Both the position numbers and the translations under genes were made by a program. Of a stretch of 45,110 nt of DNA, positions 29,101 through 38,235 are shown piece after piece. The stretch is from Hylemonella gracilis ATCC 19624. GTDB taxonomy: Bacteria > Pseudomonadota > Gammaproteobacteria > Burkholderiales > Burkholderiaceae_C. How positions within the stretch are numbered: position 1 is the first letter of the stretch; each line of letters starts with the position of its first letter. The DNA lies in the NCBI RefSeq assembly GCF_000211835.1, contig NZ_AEGR01000043.1, positions 1-45,110 on the forward strand, given 5' to 3'. The notes beneath the pieces are model-generated. The model was not told where the DNA came from, searched no databases, and saw nothing but the letters and a program-made list of their open reading frames with translations.

Positions 29101-29256
29101 AAGCCGCTGCACCACGTGGGCATCCCCATCCACTGGGGCTTCACCGGCGTGACCAAGAAGGGCTACCTGGCGAACACGCTGACGCCTTTCGTGGGCGATG
29201 GCAACACCAACACGCCCGAGTTCAAGACCTTCCTGGTCAAAGTTGAAAAGGCCTAA
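26170..29256 (+). CDS. fdnG: Formate dehydrogenase-N alpha subunit, selenocysteine protein (UGA at 26758-26760 = Sec197)
   Basis: It oxidises formate to CO2 at a Mo/W-bis-MGD centre on the periplasmic side of the membrane. One frame runs from ATG 26170 (GAAGG 7 nt upstream) to 29256, with a single internal TGA. The text before it is DNQARV and after it [17 protein letters not shown], exactly the FdnG/FdhF selenocysteine context, so TGA encodes Sec197 (E. coli FdnG Sec196). A Tat signal SRRQFMK (residues 5-11) and a [4Fe-4S] site with Cys51, 54, 58 and 93 precede it; molybdopterin-binding domains follow. Total 1028 residues, normal for the family. Naive gene calling would split it into 26170-26760 and 26773-29256. 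It is followed by fdnH after 11 nt. Confidence 0.97.
26758..26804 (+). promoter_or_regulatory. bSECIS element of fdnG
   Basis: Directly after the UGA, CACGGCC (26761-26767) pairs with GGCCGTG (26797-26803). An upper stem GG[U]GGCA/TGCCCC with an unpaired U at 26774 is capped by the loop GGUCU (26779-26783). Counting the U of UGA as 1, the bulged U is at 17 and the loop G and U at 23 and 24, identical to the positions known to bind SelB in E. coli fdhF. This tells SelB to insert Sec. Confidence 0.95.
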
Positions 29257-29267
29257 AGGAAGCTGCC

Positions 29268-30182
29268 ATGTCATCACTGCAATCCCTCGACATCCGGCGG
29301 CGCTCCGCCACCACCACGCCCTCGCCAAGCATCCGCGAGGCCCACTCCGGCGAGGTCGCCAAGCTCATCGACGTGTCCAAGTGCATCGGCTGCAAGGCCT
29401 GCCAGACCGCCTGCATGGAGTGGAACGACCTGCGCGAGGAAGTCGGCTCCAACCACGGCGTCTACGACAACCCGATGGACCTGACCGAGCACTCCTGGAC
29501 CGTCATGCGGTTCACCGAGTACGAGAACACGGCCACGGGCAATCTGGAGTGGCTGATCCGCAAGGACGGCTGCATGCACTGCGCGGACCCGGGCTGCCTC
29601 AAGGCCTGCCCCTCGCCCGGCGCCATCGTGCAGTACGCCAATGGCATCGTGGACTTTCAGGAAGAGCACTGCATCGGCTGCGGCTACTGCGTCACCGGCT
29701 GCCCCTTCGACGTGCCCCGCATCTCGACGAAGGACAAGAAAGCCTACAAGTGCACGCTGTGCTCCGACCGCGTGGCCGTGGGCCAGGAACCGGCCTGCGT
29801 CAAGACCTGCCCGACCGGCGCCATCATGTTCGGCACCAAGGACGCCATGAAGGACCAGGCCGCCGAGCGCATCGAGGACCTGAAGTCGCGTGGCTTTGAG
29901 AAGGCCGGTCTGTACGACCCGCTCGGCGTGGGTGGCACGCACGTCATGTACGTGCTGCACCACGCGGACCAGCCCTCGCTGTACGCGGGCCTGCCCAACG
30001 AACCGAAGATCAGCCCCATGGTCAGCCTGTGGAAGGGCGTGGCCAAGCCGCTGGCGATGTTCGCGCTGGGCGCGGCCGCGCTGGGTGGCCTGTTCCACTT
30101 CATCACCAAGGGTCCCAACGAAGTCTCCAAGGAATTGGAAGACGAGATGGAACGCGAAGACCAGAAAGCGAAGGAGGCCTGA
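29268..30182 (+). CDS. fdnH: Formate dehydrogenase-N beta subunit (four [4Fe-4S] clusters)
   Basis: It transfers electrons from FdnG to the cytochrome b subunit. The 304-residue protein has sixteen cluster cysteines in four groups: 39/42/45/49, 102/105/110/114, 135/138/141/145 and 162/165/177/181. A C-terminal transmembrane helix (about 256-278) anchors it facing the periplasm, followed by a charged tail. It has no signal peptide of its own and is expected to be exported with the Tat-bearing alpha subunit. It starts 11 nt after fdnG and ends 2 nt before fdnI. Confidence 0.96.
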   Translation: MSSLQSLDIRRRSATTTPSPSIREAHSGEVAKLIDVSKCIGCKACQTACMEWNDLREEVGSNHGVYDNPMDLTEHSWTVMRFTEYENTATGNLEWLIRKDGCMHCADPGCLKACPSPGAIVQYANGIVDFQEEHCIGCGYCVTGCPFDVPRISTKDKKAYKCTLCSDRVAVGQEPACVKTCPTGAIMFGTKDAMKDQAAERIEDLKSRGFEKAGLYDPLGVGGTHVMYVLHHADQPSLYAGLPNEPKISPMVSLWKGVAKPLAMFALGAAALGGLFHFITKGPNEVSKELEDEMEREDQKAKEA

Positions 30183-30184
30183 CC

Positions 30185-30811
30185 ATGCAACGCAACCCCC
30201 GCGATTTGCAACGCTACACGGCGTCCGAGCGCGCCAACCATTGGGCCGTGGGCATCTGCTTCATCCTGCTGGCGCTCTCGGGCCTGGCCTTCTTCCACCC
30301 CGCCTTCTTCCCGCTCACGCAGCTGTTCGGCGGCGGGCCGTGGACACGCATCCTGCATCCCTACATCGGCCTGCTCATGTCGGCGGGCTTCGTCATGATG
30401 TTCCTGCGCTTCTGGCGCCTCAATGTCATCGAAGCCCGCGACAAGGAATGGCTGAAGAACGTGCGCAAGATGGTGGATGGCAACGACCACGACATGCCCG
30501 AGCAAGGCAAGTACAACGGCGGCCAGAAGGTTCTGTTCTGGGGTCTGGTGATCTGCATGGCCTTGCTGCTGATCAGCGGCGTGCTGATGTGGCGGGCCTG
30601 GTTCAACCTGCCCGTGACGCTGGTGCGCCTGGCCTCGGTGCTGCACGCCGTCGCGGCGGTGGGCATGATCGGCCTGATCATCCTGCACGTCTACGCGGCC
30701 ATCTGGACCCGTGGCACCATCCGTGCCATGCTCTACGGTACGGTCACCCGCGCCTGGGCCAAGCAGCACCACCGCGGCTGGTACCGCGAGCAGACCGGCG
30801 ACAATCGCTGA
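30185..30811 (+). CDS. fdnI: Formate dehydrogenase-N gamma subunit, cytochrome b556
   Basis: A membrane dihaem cytochrome that passes electrons from the beta subunit to quinone. The 208-residue protein has four hydrophobic helices and histidines at 19, 58, 154 and 168, matching the E. coli FdnI haem ligands (18, 57, 155, 169). An in-frame upstream extension lies in the other-frame shadow of fdnH and is rejected. It ends the fdn operon; a strong terminator follows 24 nt later. Confidence 0.95.
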   Translation: MQRNPRDLQRYTASERANHWAVGICFILLALSGLAFFHPAFFPLTQLFGGGPWTRILHPYIGLLMSAGFVMMFLRFWRLNVIEARDKEWLKNVRKMVDGNDHDMPEQGKYNGGQKVLFWGLVICMALLLISGVLMWRAWFNLPVTLVRLASVLHAVAAVGMIGLIILHVYAAIWTRGTIRAMLYGTVTRAWAKQHHRGWYREQTGDNR

Positions 30812-30835
30812 CACGCCGCCGCGGTTGCCGCGCCA

Positions 30836-30869
30836 CGCCGCCGGAGGACCCGGCGGCGTTTTCATTTTT
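30836..30869 (+). terminator. Intrinsic terminator between fdnI and fdhE
   Basis: CGCCGCCGG (30836-30844), loop AGGAC and CCGGCGGCG (30850-30858) form a perfect 9-bp stem followed by TTTTCATTTTT. It stands 24 nt after fdnI and 10 nt before the fdhE start. It should reduce fdhE-sel expression relative to fdnGHI; some readthrough is likely, because no obvious separate fdhE promoter is visible. Confidence 0.88.
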
Positions 30870-30879
30870 CAGGACCCCC

Positions 30880-31917
30880 ATGCAACGCATCCTCCAGCCC
30901 GGCGACATCGAAGCGCTCGACCACACCGCCTTCACCCGCGTGCGCCTGCCCGAGCCCAACAGCCTCTACACCGACCGCGCCGCGCGCTTGGCGCAACTGG
31001 CCGACGGCAACCCGATCGCCGACTACCTGCGCTTCGCGGCGCGCCTGGTGCGTGCCCAGGGCCAAGCCGCCGCGCAGCTGGCGCCGCTGTCCTTCACCGA
31101 CGCCGCAGTGCAGCAGGTGGCGCGGGCGCAGGAACACTCCATGCCCCTCTTCCCCGCCGCCGAGCACATCGACCCGGGCTGGCGCGCGGTGTTGACTCAA
31201 GTGCTGGACGCGCTGGAAAAAGGTGAGAAGTCCTCCACGAAACCGGTCGAACCCTTGCCCACGGCGATGGCCGGTCTGATCACCCGCCTGCGCGGCATGA
31301 CCGTCGAAGAACTCGACGCGTTGGCCCACCGCATGGTCACGCGCCTGGCCTTGCTGCAGACGCCCAGCAAGACGACCGAGGCCGATGAGCTGGCGCTGCA
31401 GCCCCTGGTGCTGTCCGCGCTGCAAGTGACCTACACCCACCGCGCCAGCCACCTGCGCGCAGCCGACATCCCCTACACCGACCCGGCCAGCATCTGCCCC
31501 GTCTGCGCGGCTCCGCCCGTGGTCAGCGTGCTGCGCATCGGTGGCCAGTCCGCCGGCCACCGCTACCTGCACTGCGGCCTGTGCGGCACCGAATGGCACA
31601 TGGTGCGCGTCAAGTGCAGCCACTGCGAATCGACCGAGGGCGTCCGCTACCAGGGCGTCGAGAGCCAGGCACAGGAGGCCGAGGCTGGGACCGAGATCGC
31701 GCACAAGGGGGCTGGCGGCAAGAAGGAGCAGGAGGTCGTGCTGGCCGAGACTTGCGACCACTGCCACGGCTACCGCAAGATCGTCAACCAGGAAAAAGAC
31801 CCACTCGCCGAACCGCTGGCCGACGACCTCGCCACGCTCACGCTGGACCTGCTGATGAGTGAAACCCCCTACGCCCGCGCCGGTTCCAACCCGTTGCTCG
31901 CCTTCGCCGCTGAATAG
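30880..31917 (+). CDS. fdhE: Formate dehydrogenase accessory protein FdhE
   Basis: A cytoplasmic assembly factor for respiratory formate dehydrogenases, thought to act on the redox state or maturation of the catalytic subunit before Tat export. The 345-residue protein has four CxxC rubredoxin-like pairs: C206/C209, C232/C235, C246/C249 and C292/C295. A charged Glu/Lys-rich insertion (about 262-285) separates the last two. AGGA is 5 nt before the ATG. fdhD, its usual partner, is not in the window. Confidence 0.94.
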   Translation: MQRILQPGDIEALDHTAFTRVRLPEPNSLYTDRAARLAQLADGNPIADYLRFAARLVRAQGQAAAQLAPLSFTDAAVQQVARAQEHSMPLFPAAEHIDPGWRAVLTQVLDALEKGEKSSTKPVEPLPTAMAGLITRLRGMTVEELDALAHRMVTRLALLQTPSKTTEADELALQPLVLSALQVTYTHRASHLRAADIPYTDPASICPVCAAPPVVSVLRIGGQSAGHRYLHCGLCGTEWHMVRVKCSHCESTEGVRYQGVESQAQEAEAGTEIAHKGAGGKKEQEVVLAETCDHCHGYRKIVNQEKDPLAEPLADDLATLTLDLLMSETPYARAGSNPLLAFAAE

Positions 31918-31990
31918 CCTGTGCGAGCACACCCCAACGTGATAGCCTGACGGACCGCCGCCCTCCACCGTCCACCTTCTTGCGCGAGTG

Positions 31991-33475
31991 ATGAGTTCAT
32001 CCTCCCCCGCCCCCATCGCCCCCACACCCAGCCTGTTGGCCAAGCTGCCCTCCGTCGACCGCGTGCTCGCCAGCCCGGCGCTGCGCGAATTGAGCACGCA
32101 GTACGGACTAGGCCAGGTCACGGACACGCTGCGCGCCGCGCTCGACGGCTTGCGCGCGCAAGCCCAGGCCGGCGCACTCACGGCCGAGCAACTGGACACG
32201 CAAGCCGCCACCGACGCCTTGGCTGGCACCGTCGCGCGGCGCCTGGAGGCGAAATTCGCCCCGCGCCTGCGCGCTGTCTTCAACCTCAGCGGCACGGTGC
32301 TGCACACCAATCTGGGCCGCGCCCTGCTGCCCGACGACGCGGTGCAGGCCGTGGTGCGCGCGCTGACCACGCCCGCCAACCTGGAATTCGACCTGGCGAC
32401 CGGCGGGCGCGGCGATCGCGATGACCTCGTCGATGAGCTGCTGCGCGAGCTGACCGGCGCCGAAGCCGCGACGGTGGTCAACAACAACGCCGCCGCCGTG
32501 CTGCTCACGCTCAGCGCCCTGGCCGCGAAGAAGGAAGTCATCGTCTCGCGCGGTGAGCTGGTGGAAATCGGTGGCGCCTTCCGCATTCCGGACATCATGA
32601 AGCGCGCGGGGGCGACACTGGTCGAGGTCGGGACCACCAACCGCACCCATGCCAAAGACTACGCCGAGGCCATCACGGTTCGCACTGCCTTGCTGATGAA
32701 GGTTCACACCAGCAATTACGCGGTGACTGGCTTCACCAAGAGCGTGCCTGAAAGCGAGGTCGCGCAGATCGCCCACGCGGCGAGCGCGGCGGACCCGCAA
32801 GGCCTGCCGCTGGTGGTGGACCTGGGCAGCGGCACCTTGGTGGACCTGTCGCGCTGGGGCCTGCCGCACGAACCCACGGTGCGCGAGACCATCGCCGCGG
32901 GCGCCGACCTCGTCACCTTCAGCGGCGACAAATTGCTGGGTGGCCCGCAGGCCGGCTTGATCGTGGGCCGCAAGGACCTGATCGCGAAGATCAAGAAGAA
33001 CCCACTCAAGCGCGCGCTGCGCGTCGGCAAGCTGACCCTGGCCGCGCTCGAGCCGGTGCTGCGCCTCTACCTCACGCCCGAGCGCCTGGCCGAGCGGCTG
33101 ACCACGCTGCGCCTCTTCACCCGCCCGCAGGCGCAGATGCATGCGCAGGCCGCGGCGCTTCGGCCCCTGCTGCAAACGGCACTCGGCAACGCGTACGCCG
33201 TGGAAAGCGTGCCTCTCTTCAGCCAGATCGGCAGCGGCGCCCTGCCCTCGGACACCTTGCCCAGCCATGGCCTGCGCATCCAGCCCGTGGACGCCAAGCG
33301 CGCGGGCCGTCAGATCAGCCGCCTCGAAACCGCGCTGCGCCAGCTACCGCGACCCGTCATCGGCCGCGTGGCCGACAACGCGCTCTGGCTTGACCTGCGT
33401 TGCCTGGAAACGAAGGACGAGGCGGACTTCACGGCGCAGTTGCCTTTGCTGGGCACGACGGTGATGAAGGCATGA
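31991..33475 (+). CDS. selA: L-seryl-tRNA(Sec) selenium transferase
   Basis: This PLP enzyme turns Ser-tRNA(Sec) into Sec-tRNA(Sec) with selenophosphate from SelD (not in the window). The 494-residue protein has the PLP lysine in [12 protein letters not shown] (Lys314), [16 protein letters not shown] near 98-113, and [14 protein letters not shown] 31988 immediately before the ATG is an alternative start. It follows fdhE after 73 nt and precedes selB after a structured 232-nt gap. Confidence 0.97.
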   Translation: MSSSSPAPIAPTPSLLAKLPSVDRVLASPALRELSTQYGLGQVTDTLRAALDGLRAQAQAGALTAEQLDTQAATDALAGTVARRLEAKFAPRLRAVFNLSGTVLHTNLGRALLPDDAVQAVVRALTTPANLEFDLATGGRGDRDDLVDELLRELTGAEAATVVNNNAAAVLLTLSALAAKKEVIVSRGELVEIGGAFRIPDIMKRAGATLVEVGTTNRTHAKDYAEAITVRTALLMKVHTSNYAVTGFTKSVPESEVAQIAHAASAADPQGLPLVVDLGSGTLVDLSRWGLPHEPTVRETIAAGADLVTFSGDKLLGGPQAGLIVGRKDLIAKIKKNPLKRALRVGKLTLAALEPVLRLYLTPERLAERLTTLRLFTRPQAQMHAQAAALRPLLQTALGNAYAVESVPLFSQIGSGALPSDTLPSHGLRIQPVDAKRAGRQISRLETALRQLPRPVIGRVADNALWLDLRCLETKDEADFTAQLPLLGTTVMKA

Positions 33476-33520
33476 GGGACTGGATGACATTCACAGGCCG
33501 CGGAGCGGGCAAAACGCGGG

Positions 33521-33570
33521 CTCCCGCAGAACTGGCTTTGCCGGGCAAAGATGCGGTGCCGATGCGGGAG
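33521..33570 (+). other. Nested stem-loop in the selA-selB intergenic region
   Basis: CTCCCGCA (33521-33528) pairs with TGCGGGAG (33563-33570), enclosing a perfect CTTTGC-CGG-GCAAAG hairpin (33536-33550). The whole 232-nt gap (33476-33707) is unusually long for sel genes and also has a repeated AGGCCGCGGA. There is no GGUCU loop, so it is not an evident SECIS. It could affect selB translation or mRNA processing, which is inference. Confidence 0.5.
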
Positions 33571-33707
33571 CGCCACCATGAGGGGCTGAGAGGCCGCGGA
33601 TCTATGCCTGCCTGCGCAGGCTTGGGCGGCCCGAAGAGCCCCGACCTCTGGCCGTGGCGCAGATGCCGACCCACACGACGTGGGGGAGCAATGGGGAGGA
33701 AGTTTCC

Positions 33708-35768
33708 GTGATCATCGGTACCGCCGGTCACATCGACCACGGCAAGACCACGCTGGTGCGCGCGCTGACCGGCGTGGACACCGACCGCCTCAAGGAGGAG
33801 AAGGCGCGCGGCATCTCCATCGAGCTGGGGTATGCCTACACGCCCCTGCCGCAGACCACGGGCGAGGACGCCCGCGAAGTGCTGGGTTTCATCGACGTGC
33901 CGGGCCACGAGAAATTCGTCCACACCATGGCGGCGGGCGTGGCGGGCATCGACCACGCCTTGCTCGTGGTCGCGGCCGACGACGGCGTGATGCCGCAGAC
34001 CCGCGAGCACCTCGCCATCGCCCTGCTGCTGGGTGTGCGCGAGGGCAGCATCGCGCTGACCAAGACCGACCGCGTCGATGCCGCGCGCATCAGCGCCGTG
34101 CGCGCCGAGCTGCAAGCCCTGCTCGACGGTACGCCGCTGGCCGGCGCCGCGCTGTTTGAAACCACGGCCACGCGCGAGGGCGACCCCGGCGTGGCCGCGC
34201 TGCGCGACCATCTCTTCGCATGCGCGCGCGCGCATGCCATGCGGCCCGATGGCGGGCTGTTTCGCCTCGCGGTCGACCGGGTGTTCACCCTGGCGGGCCA
34301 GGGCACGGTGGTCACGGGCACGGTGTTCGGTGGCACGGCTCGCATCGGCGACAGCCTGCGCCATTCGGCCAGCGGCCAGGGGGTGCGCGTGCGCAGCATC
34401 CACGCCCAGAACCGCGCCAGCCCCAGCGGCCATGCCGGCCAGCGGGTCGCGCTGGCTCTCGCAGGCATCGAGAAAGATGCGATCCAACGAGGCGACTGGA
34501 TCGCCGACGCGCGCGCCTTGCAGGCCAGTCGGCGCATGGACGTGCGCCTGCAGCTGCTGCCCGGCGCGGAGATCCGCCCCTGGACGGCCGTGCACGTGCA
34601 CCTGGGCGCGGCCCATCACCTCGCGCATGCGGTGCCGCTGGAGGGCGACGTCGTGCGCCACGGGGACAGCACGCGGAACTCCGACACCGCAGACCGGACG
34701 TCCGATGTGCCCTCGGTGCAAGGAACACGCGTGCAGCTGGTTTTCGATACCGATGTCTACGCCACGTCCGGTGACCGCTACATCCTGCGCAATGCGCAGG
34801 CCAGCCGCACTCTCGGTGGGGGGCATGTGCTTGACCCTTACGCCCCCGAACGCAAGCGCCGCAGTCCCGCGCGCATGGCCTGGCTGGACGCTGTGCAGCA
34901 AACCCTGGCGGAAGGAACGGTGGGGCCGCTGCTTGCGCAAGCGCCACAGGGGCTCACGCGCGCCCACCTGGCCCTGCTGCTGGGGCGCCCGCCCGAATCA
35001 CTGCCGCTGCCGACCGACACGCTGGTGCTGCCGCAGGCCGAGGACGATGCCCTGCTCGTCCTCCCCGCGCACTGGCAGGTGCTGCGCACGCAGGTACTGG
35101 ACGCCCTGTCGCGGCTGCACACGCAGTCGCCCGACGAGCCCGGCGTGAATGCGGCGCGCCTGCGTCGCATGGCCTTGCCCACCCTGAGCGCGGCCACGCA
35201 GACCCACGGTGACGCGCTCTGGCAAGGATTGCTGGCGGCCCTGCTGGCGGAGGGCTCACTCGCCCAGAGCGGCGCCTGGCTGCATCTGCCCGCGCACCGC
35301 GTGGAGCTGAGCGCCAGCGAACAGTCCTTGGCCGAACGGCTGTTGCCCGCGTTGCGGGGCATGACGCCGGCCAAAGGGTACGACCCGCCCTGGGTGCGCG
35401 ACCTGGCGAAAGACTTCCACGTCGGAGAGGAAGTGGTGCGCCAGTTGCTGCGCAAGCTCGCACGCCAAGGCGCGCTGCACCAGGTGGTCAAAGACCTGTT
35501 CTACACCGCCGAACGCATGGACGAACTGGCCGCGCTGATCGCTCGCCTTGCCGCCGAGGCGGCCCCGGCACCCGCGGATGACGGCGGGCGTGCGATGCCC
35601 GCCATGCGCGGCGCCGTCGAAGCGGCGCACTTTCGCGACGCGACGGGCCTGGGCCGCAAGCGCGCCATCCAGGTGCTGGAGTACTTCGACCGCGTGGGCT
35701 ACACGCGCCGCGTGCGTGACGCGCACCTGCTGCGACCCGGCGTGAGCTGGCAAAGCGCTGCCGACTGA
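33708..35768 (+). CDS. selB: Selenocysteine-specific translation elongation factor SelB
   Basis: An EF-Tu-like GTPase that binds Sec-tRNA and the bSECIS hairpin and delivers Sec at UGA. The 686-residue protein starts with GTG at 33708, with GGGGAGGA 7 nt upstream, so the first residues are (M)[14 protein letters not shown] (G1). DVPGHEKF (G3) and TKTD (G4) follow, then beta-barrel domains and a C-terminal winged-helix array (about 440-686) that contacts the mRNA. A longer in-frame ATG at 33654 lacks this support. It is followed 48 nt later by selC. Confidence 0.96.
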   Translation: MIIGTAGHIDHGKTTLVRALTGVDTDRLKEEKARGISIELGYAYTPLPQTTGEDAREVLGFIDVPGHEKFVHTMAAGVAGIDHALLVVAADDGVMPQTREHLAIALLLGVREGSIALTKTDRVDAARISAVRAELQALLDGTPLAGAALFETTATREGDPGVAALRDHLFACARAHAMRPDGGLFRLAVDRVFTLAGQGTVVTGTVFGGTARIGDSLRHSASGQGVRVRSIHAQNRASPSGHAGQRVALALAGIEKDAIQRGDWIADARALQASRRMDVRLQLLPGAEIRPWTAVHVHLGAAHHLAHAVPLEGDVVRHGDSTRNSDTADRTSDVPSVQGTRVQLVFDTDVYATSGDRYILRNAQASRTLGGGHVLDPYAPERKRRSPARMAWLDAVQQTLAEGTVGPLLAQAPQGLTRAHLALLLGRPPESLPLPTDTLVLPQAEDDALLVLPAHWQVLRTQVLDALSRLHTQSPDEPGVNAARLRRMALPTLSAATQTHGDALWQGLLAALLAEGSLAQSGAWLHLPAHRVELSASEQSLAERLLPALRGMTPAKGYDPPWVRDLAKDFHVGEEVVRQLLRKLARQGALHQVVKDLFYTAERMDELAALIARLAAEAAPAPADDGGRAMPAMRGAVEAAHFRDATGLGRKRAIQVLEYFDRVGYTRRVRDAHLLRPGVSWQSAAD

Positions 35769-35816
35769 GCTCTTCTAGAATCAGCCACCGTTCACGGACC
35801 GCTGTTCGTGACCGAA

Positions 35817-35909
35817 GGAAGGCATACGCACCCGGTGGTGCGCCCGGGCTTCAAACCCGGTAGGGGGCGTCAGTCGCTTCCTGGTAGGTTCGACTCCTGC
35901 TGCTTTCCG
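35817..35909 (+). tRNA. selC: tRNA-Sec (anticodon UCA)
   Basis: A 93-nt tRNA with the 8-bp acceptor stem special to tRNA-Sec (GGAAGGCA/TGCTTTCC, one G-U), anticodon loop CTTCAAA with TCA at 35851-35853, a long variable arm and GGTTCGACTCCTG T arm. The discriminator is G35909. CCA is not encoded (CCC follows), unlike E. coli selC, so it must be added. It lies 48 nt after selB and may be cotranscribed; an inverted repeat TCACG/CGTGA (about 35792-35811) precedes it. Confidence 0.96.
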
Positions 35910-35917
35910 CCCCGCAC

Positions 35918-35946
35918 TTCAGCGCGCGCTACTGCGTTCCTATAAT
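35918..35946 (+). promoter_or_regulatory. Putative promoter downstream of selC
   Basis: A perfect -10 TATAAT (35941-35946) lies 17 nt after a weak -35 TTCAGC (35918-35923). Transcription would start near 35953, just before a 6-bp hairpin CCGTGG-TCAGT-CCACGG (about 35955-35971). It would drive the three-gene operon at 36149-39427 with a leader of about 195 nt. Confidence 0.6.
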
Positions 35947-35986
35947 GAATCGCCCCGTGGTCAGTCCACGGAGGACATCATCCGGT

Positions 35987-36012
35987 GTCGTCATTGCAGG
36001 TCTGCGTGCGGC
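35987..36012 (+). promoter_or_regulatory. SECIS-like hairpin in the leader of the post-selC operon
   Basis: GUCG-u-CAU-[U]-GC, loop AGGUCU, GC-GUG-CGGC: G35987-C36012 to G35990-C36009, bulged U35991, C35992-G36008, A35993-U36007, U35994-G36006, bulged U35995, G35996-C36005, C35997-G36004, loop 35998-36003. The 12 nt TTGCAGGTCTGC (35994-36005) equal the E. coli fdhF SECIS tip. The codon that would have to be UGA (35978-35980) is TCA, so it is not a Sec-insertion signal. A SelB-binding control element, as in the E. coli selAB leader, is the inferred role. GACATC (35974-35979) can pair with GGTGTC (35984-35989), excluding the lower stem. Confidence 0.72.
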
Positions 36013-36148
36013 ATGCGCATTGTTTGTCATCTTTCCCGGAATCCTTGAAAGTCCCGGGTGATGCTCAAGCAATCGGGCAGCAACACTTCCCTCAGGGGAC
36101 TCCTTCAACGACGGCGGTTTTTCCCGACGTCATTCGAAGGAGCACTTC

Positions 36149-37264
36149 ATGCCCTATCTCGCCACGCTCGAATCCATAGTCCAGGACAGCATCGCGCCCG
36201 CCGCGCTGGAGACCGATCAGCAGGCCCGCTTTCCGCGCGCGGCACTCGATGCACTGGGCCGAGCCGGCCTGCTGGGCCTGATCAGCGCCAAGGACGTGGG
36301 TGGCCTGGGGCTGGGCCAGCCCGAGGCCGCCAAGGTTGTCGAACGCATCGCGCAAGACTGTCCGTCCACCGCCATGATCGTCTGCATGCACTACGCGAGC
36401 ACGGCCCTGATCGAGAAATACGGCCCCGCCGAAACCCGCAAGGCGATCGCCGCAGGCAAGCACCTCAGCACCCTGGCCTGGTCTGAAACGGGGACCCGGA
36501 GCCATTTTTGGGCCCCGGTCGGCACGGCCAAGGCCGACGGCAAGGACTACCTGCTCGATGGCAGCAAGAGCATGGTCACCTCGGCGCTCGAAGCCGACTC
36601 CTACGTCTGGTCCTCGCAACCGGTCCAGGCCGAAGGACCGAGCACGATCTGGCTGGTGGACAGCCGCCTGCCGGGCCTGAGCCGCCCGCAGGCCTTCGAT
36701 GGCCTGGGCCTGCGTGGCAATGCCTCCGCGCCCATCCGCGCCAACGGCGTGCGCGTGCCCGCCAGTGCGATGCTGGGGCGGGACGGCGGCGGAGGCGACA
36801 TCATGAACGGCGACACCCTGCCACTGTTCACCCTGCTGGTGGCCTCCGCGTCCATCGGCCTGATGGAAGGCGCGCTGCAGCGCGCCACGGCGCACGTCAC
36901 GGGCAACCGCTTCGCCGAGAGCGGCACCACGCTAGCCGACCTGCCCACGGTGCGCGCCTACCTCGCCCGCGCCCGCATCCGGGCCGATCAGGCCCGCGCA
37001 CTGCGCGACGACACACTGGCCGCGTTGGCCAGTGGCCGTGCCGATGCCATGTTGCGCGTGCTCGAGGTCAAAGCCAGCGCGGCCGAGGCCGCGCTGGAAG
37101 TGACCGACCTGGCCATGCGCGTCGGCGGTGGCGCGGCTTTCCGCAAGGAAGCCGGCCTGGAACGCCTGTTCCGCGACGCCCGCGCGGCCTCCATCATGGC
37201 CCCCACGTCCGACGTGCTCTACGACTTCATCGGCCGCGCGCTCTGCGGCATGCCGCTGGCCTGA
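36149..37264 (+). CDS. Acyl-CoA dehydrogenase-like flavoprotein, post-selC operon gene 1
   Basis: A 371-residue acyl-CoA dehydrogenase-fold protein: N-terminal helical domain (ALDALGRAGLLGLISAKDVGGLG), middle beta domain (LAWSETGTRSHF, YLLDGSKSMVTSA), C-terminal helical bundle ending GLERLFRDARAASIMAPTSDV. In true dehydrogenases the equivalent of IMAPTSD is IYEGTSE with the catalytic Glu; here it is Ala. This points to an oxygenase or other flavin role, as in the DszC/SfnB branch. AAGGAG precedes the ATG. The gene leads an operon starting 240 nt after selC, with a SECIS-like leader. Substrate unknown. Confidence 0.85.
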   Translation: MPYLATLESIVQDSIAPAALETDQQARFPRAALDALGRAGLLGLISAKDVGGLGLGQPEAAKVVERIAQDCPSTAMIVCMHYASTALIEKYGPAETRKAIAAGKHLSTLAWSETGTRSHFWAPVGTAKADGKDYLLDGSKSMVTSALEADSYVWSSQPVQAEGPSTIWLVDSRLPGLSRPQAFDGLGLRGNASAPIRANGVRVPASAMLGRDGGGGDIMNGDTLPLFTLLVASASIGLMEGALQRATAHVTGNRFAESGTTLADLPTVRAYLARARIRADQARALRDDTLAALASGRADAMLRVLEVKASAAEAALEVTDLAMRVGGGAAFRKEAGLERLFRDARAASIMAPTSDVLYDFIGRALCGMPLA

Positions 37265-37368
37265 GATGCAACACTCCCCCGAGGCGCGACGCGCCTTCCC
37301 CCCTGTTCGTTTGCCCTCCGCTCGGGCAAGCCAGCGCATTTTCGTGTGAACACTCACCAGGAAACTTC

Positions 37369-38235
37369 ATGCCATCACCGCAACCTCCGATGCTCGGTGC
37401 CGTCGCCTACGCACCCAAGGTCGTCACGATCTGGGAGGGCTTCAAGGCCTATTTCGCCGAACGCGGCTACGCCTTCGACTACATCCTCTATTCCAATTAC
37501 GAAACGCAGGTCGAGGCCCAGTTCAAGGGCGACATCGCCTTCGCCTGGAATTCACCACTGGCCTGGGTGCGCGCCGACCGCATGGCCCGCGCGCGCGGCC
37601 AGCAAGTGCGGGCCCTGGCCATGCGCGACAGCGACATCGATCTGCATTCCGTGCTGGTCGTGCGTAGCGACAGCCCCGCGCAAAACCCGGCGGACCTGAG
37701 CGGCAGAACGATCGGCTTCGGCGCGGTGGATTCGCCGCAGGCGACACTGATTCCGCTCGACCATCTTCGCCACCAAGCGGGCATGGTGGCCGGGCGCGAC
37801 TACAACGCGCGCCGCTTCGACGTGCTGGGCGGCAAGCACGGCGACCACATCGGGGGTGAACGCGACGCGGCGGTGGCCCTGATGAAAGGCGACATCGACG
37901 CGGCCTGGATGATCGCGGGCAATCACCGCGCCTTTGCCCACGAGGGCACGCTGCCCGCCAGCGGCACGCGCATCCTCGCCACCACGGCGGCCTTCGACCA
38001 CTGCAACATGACGGTCAGCCCGGGCGTGGACGCGGGGATCGCCCAGCGCTTTGGCGACATCTTGCTGGGCATGGACTGGAACGACGCGCGGACACGCCCC
38101 TTGCTGGAACTCGAGGGCCTGAAATCCTGGCAGCCGGGCCGCACCAGCGGCTACGCGCTGCTCGAACGCGCCGTGAGCGAGGAAGGCTTCTATGACGGAC
38201 AAGGCCACATCACCGCCACCGACTATCGATATTGA
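37369..38235 (+). CDS. PhnD/NMT1-like binding-fold protein without signal peptide, post-selC operon gene 2
   Basis: A 288-residue protein resembling PhnD/SsuA-type substrate-binding proteins: AVAYAPKVVTIWEGFKAYF, FAWNSPLAWV, LVVRSDSPAQNPADLSGRTI and GERDAAVALMKGDIDAAWM. It begins directly with the fold and has no signal peptide or lipobox, and no permease or ATPase is adjacent, so it is probably cytoplasmic. Cytosolic members of this fold include the thiamine-pyrimidine enzymes of the THI5/NMT1 group. AGGAA precedes the ATG. Its last 44 nt overlap gene 3. Function unknown. Confidence 0.82.
   Translation: MPSPQPPMLGAVAYAPKVVTIWEGFKAYFAERGYAFDYILYSNYETQVEAQFKGDIAFAWNSPLAWVRADRMARARGQQVRALAMRDSDIDLHSVLVVRSDSPAQNPADLSGRTIGFGAVDSPQATLIPLDHLRHQAGMVAGRDYNARRFDVLGGKHGDHIGGERDAAVALMKGDIDAAWMIAGNHRAFAHEGTLPASGTRILATTAAFDHCNMTVSPGVDAGIAQRFGDILLGMDWNDARTRPLLELEGLKSWQPGRTSGYALLERAVSEEGFYDGQGHITATDYRY

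Noticed and set aside
33654-33710. SelB start at ATG 33654
   Set aside because: The extra 18 residues have no family similarity; GTG 33708 has GGGGAGGA at ideal spacing and begins the conserved [14 protein letters not shown].
36059-36061. In-frame UGA 90 nt before the acyl-CoA dehydrogenase-like ATG, with an open frame (ATG 35945) upstream, as a possible second Sec codon
   Set aside because: The SECIS-like hairpin lies upstream, not downstream, of this UGA; no GGUCU hairpin follows it; the upstream ATG overlaps the TATAAT box and has no ribosome site; and the ATG at 36149 has AAGGAG and gives a normal family N-terminus.
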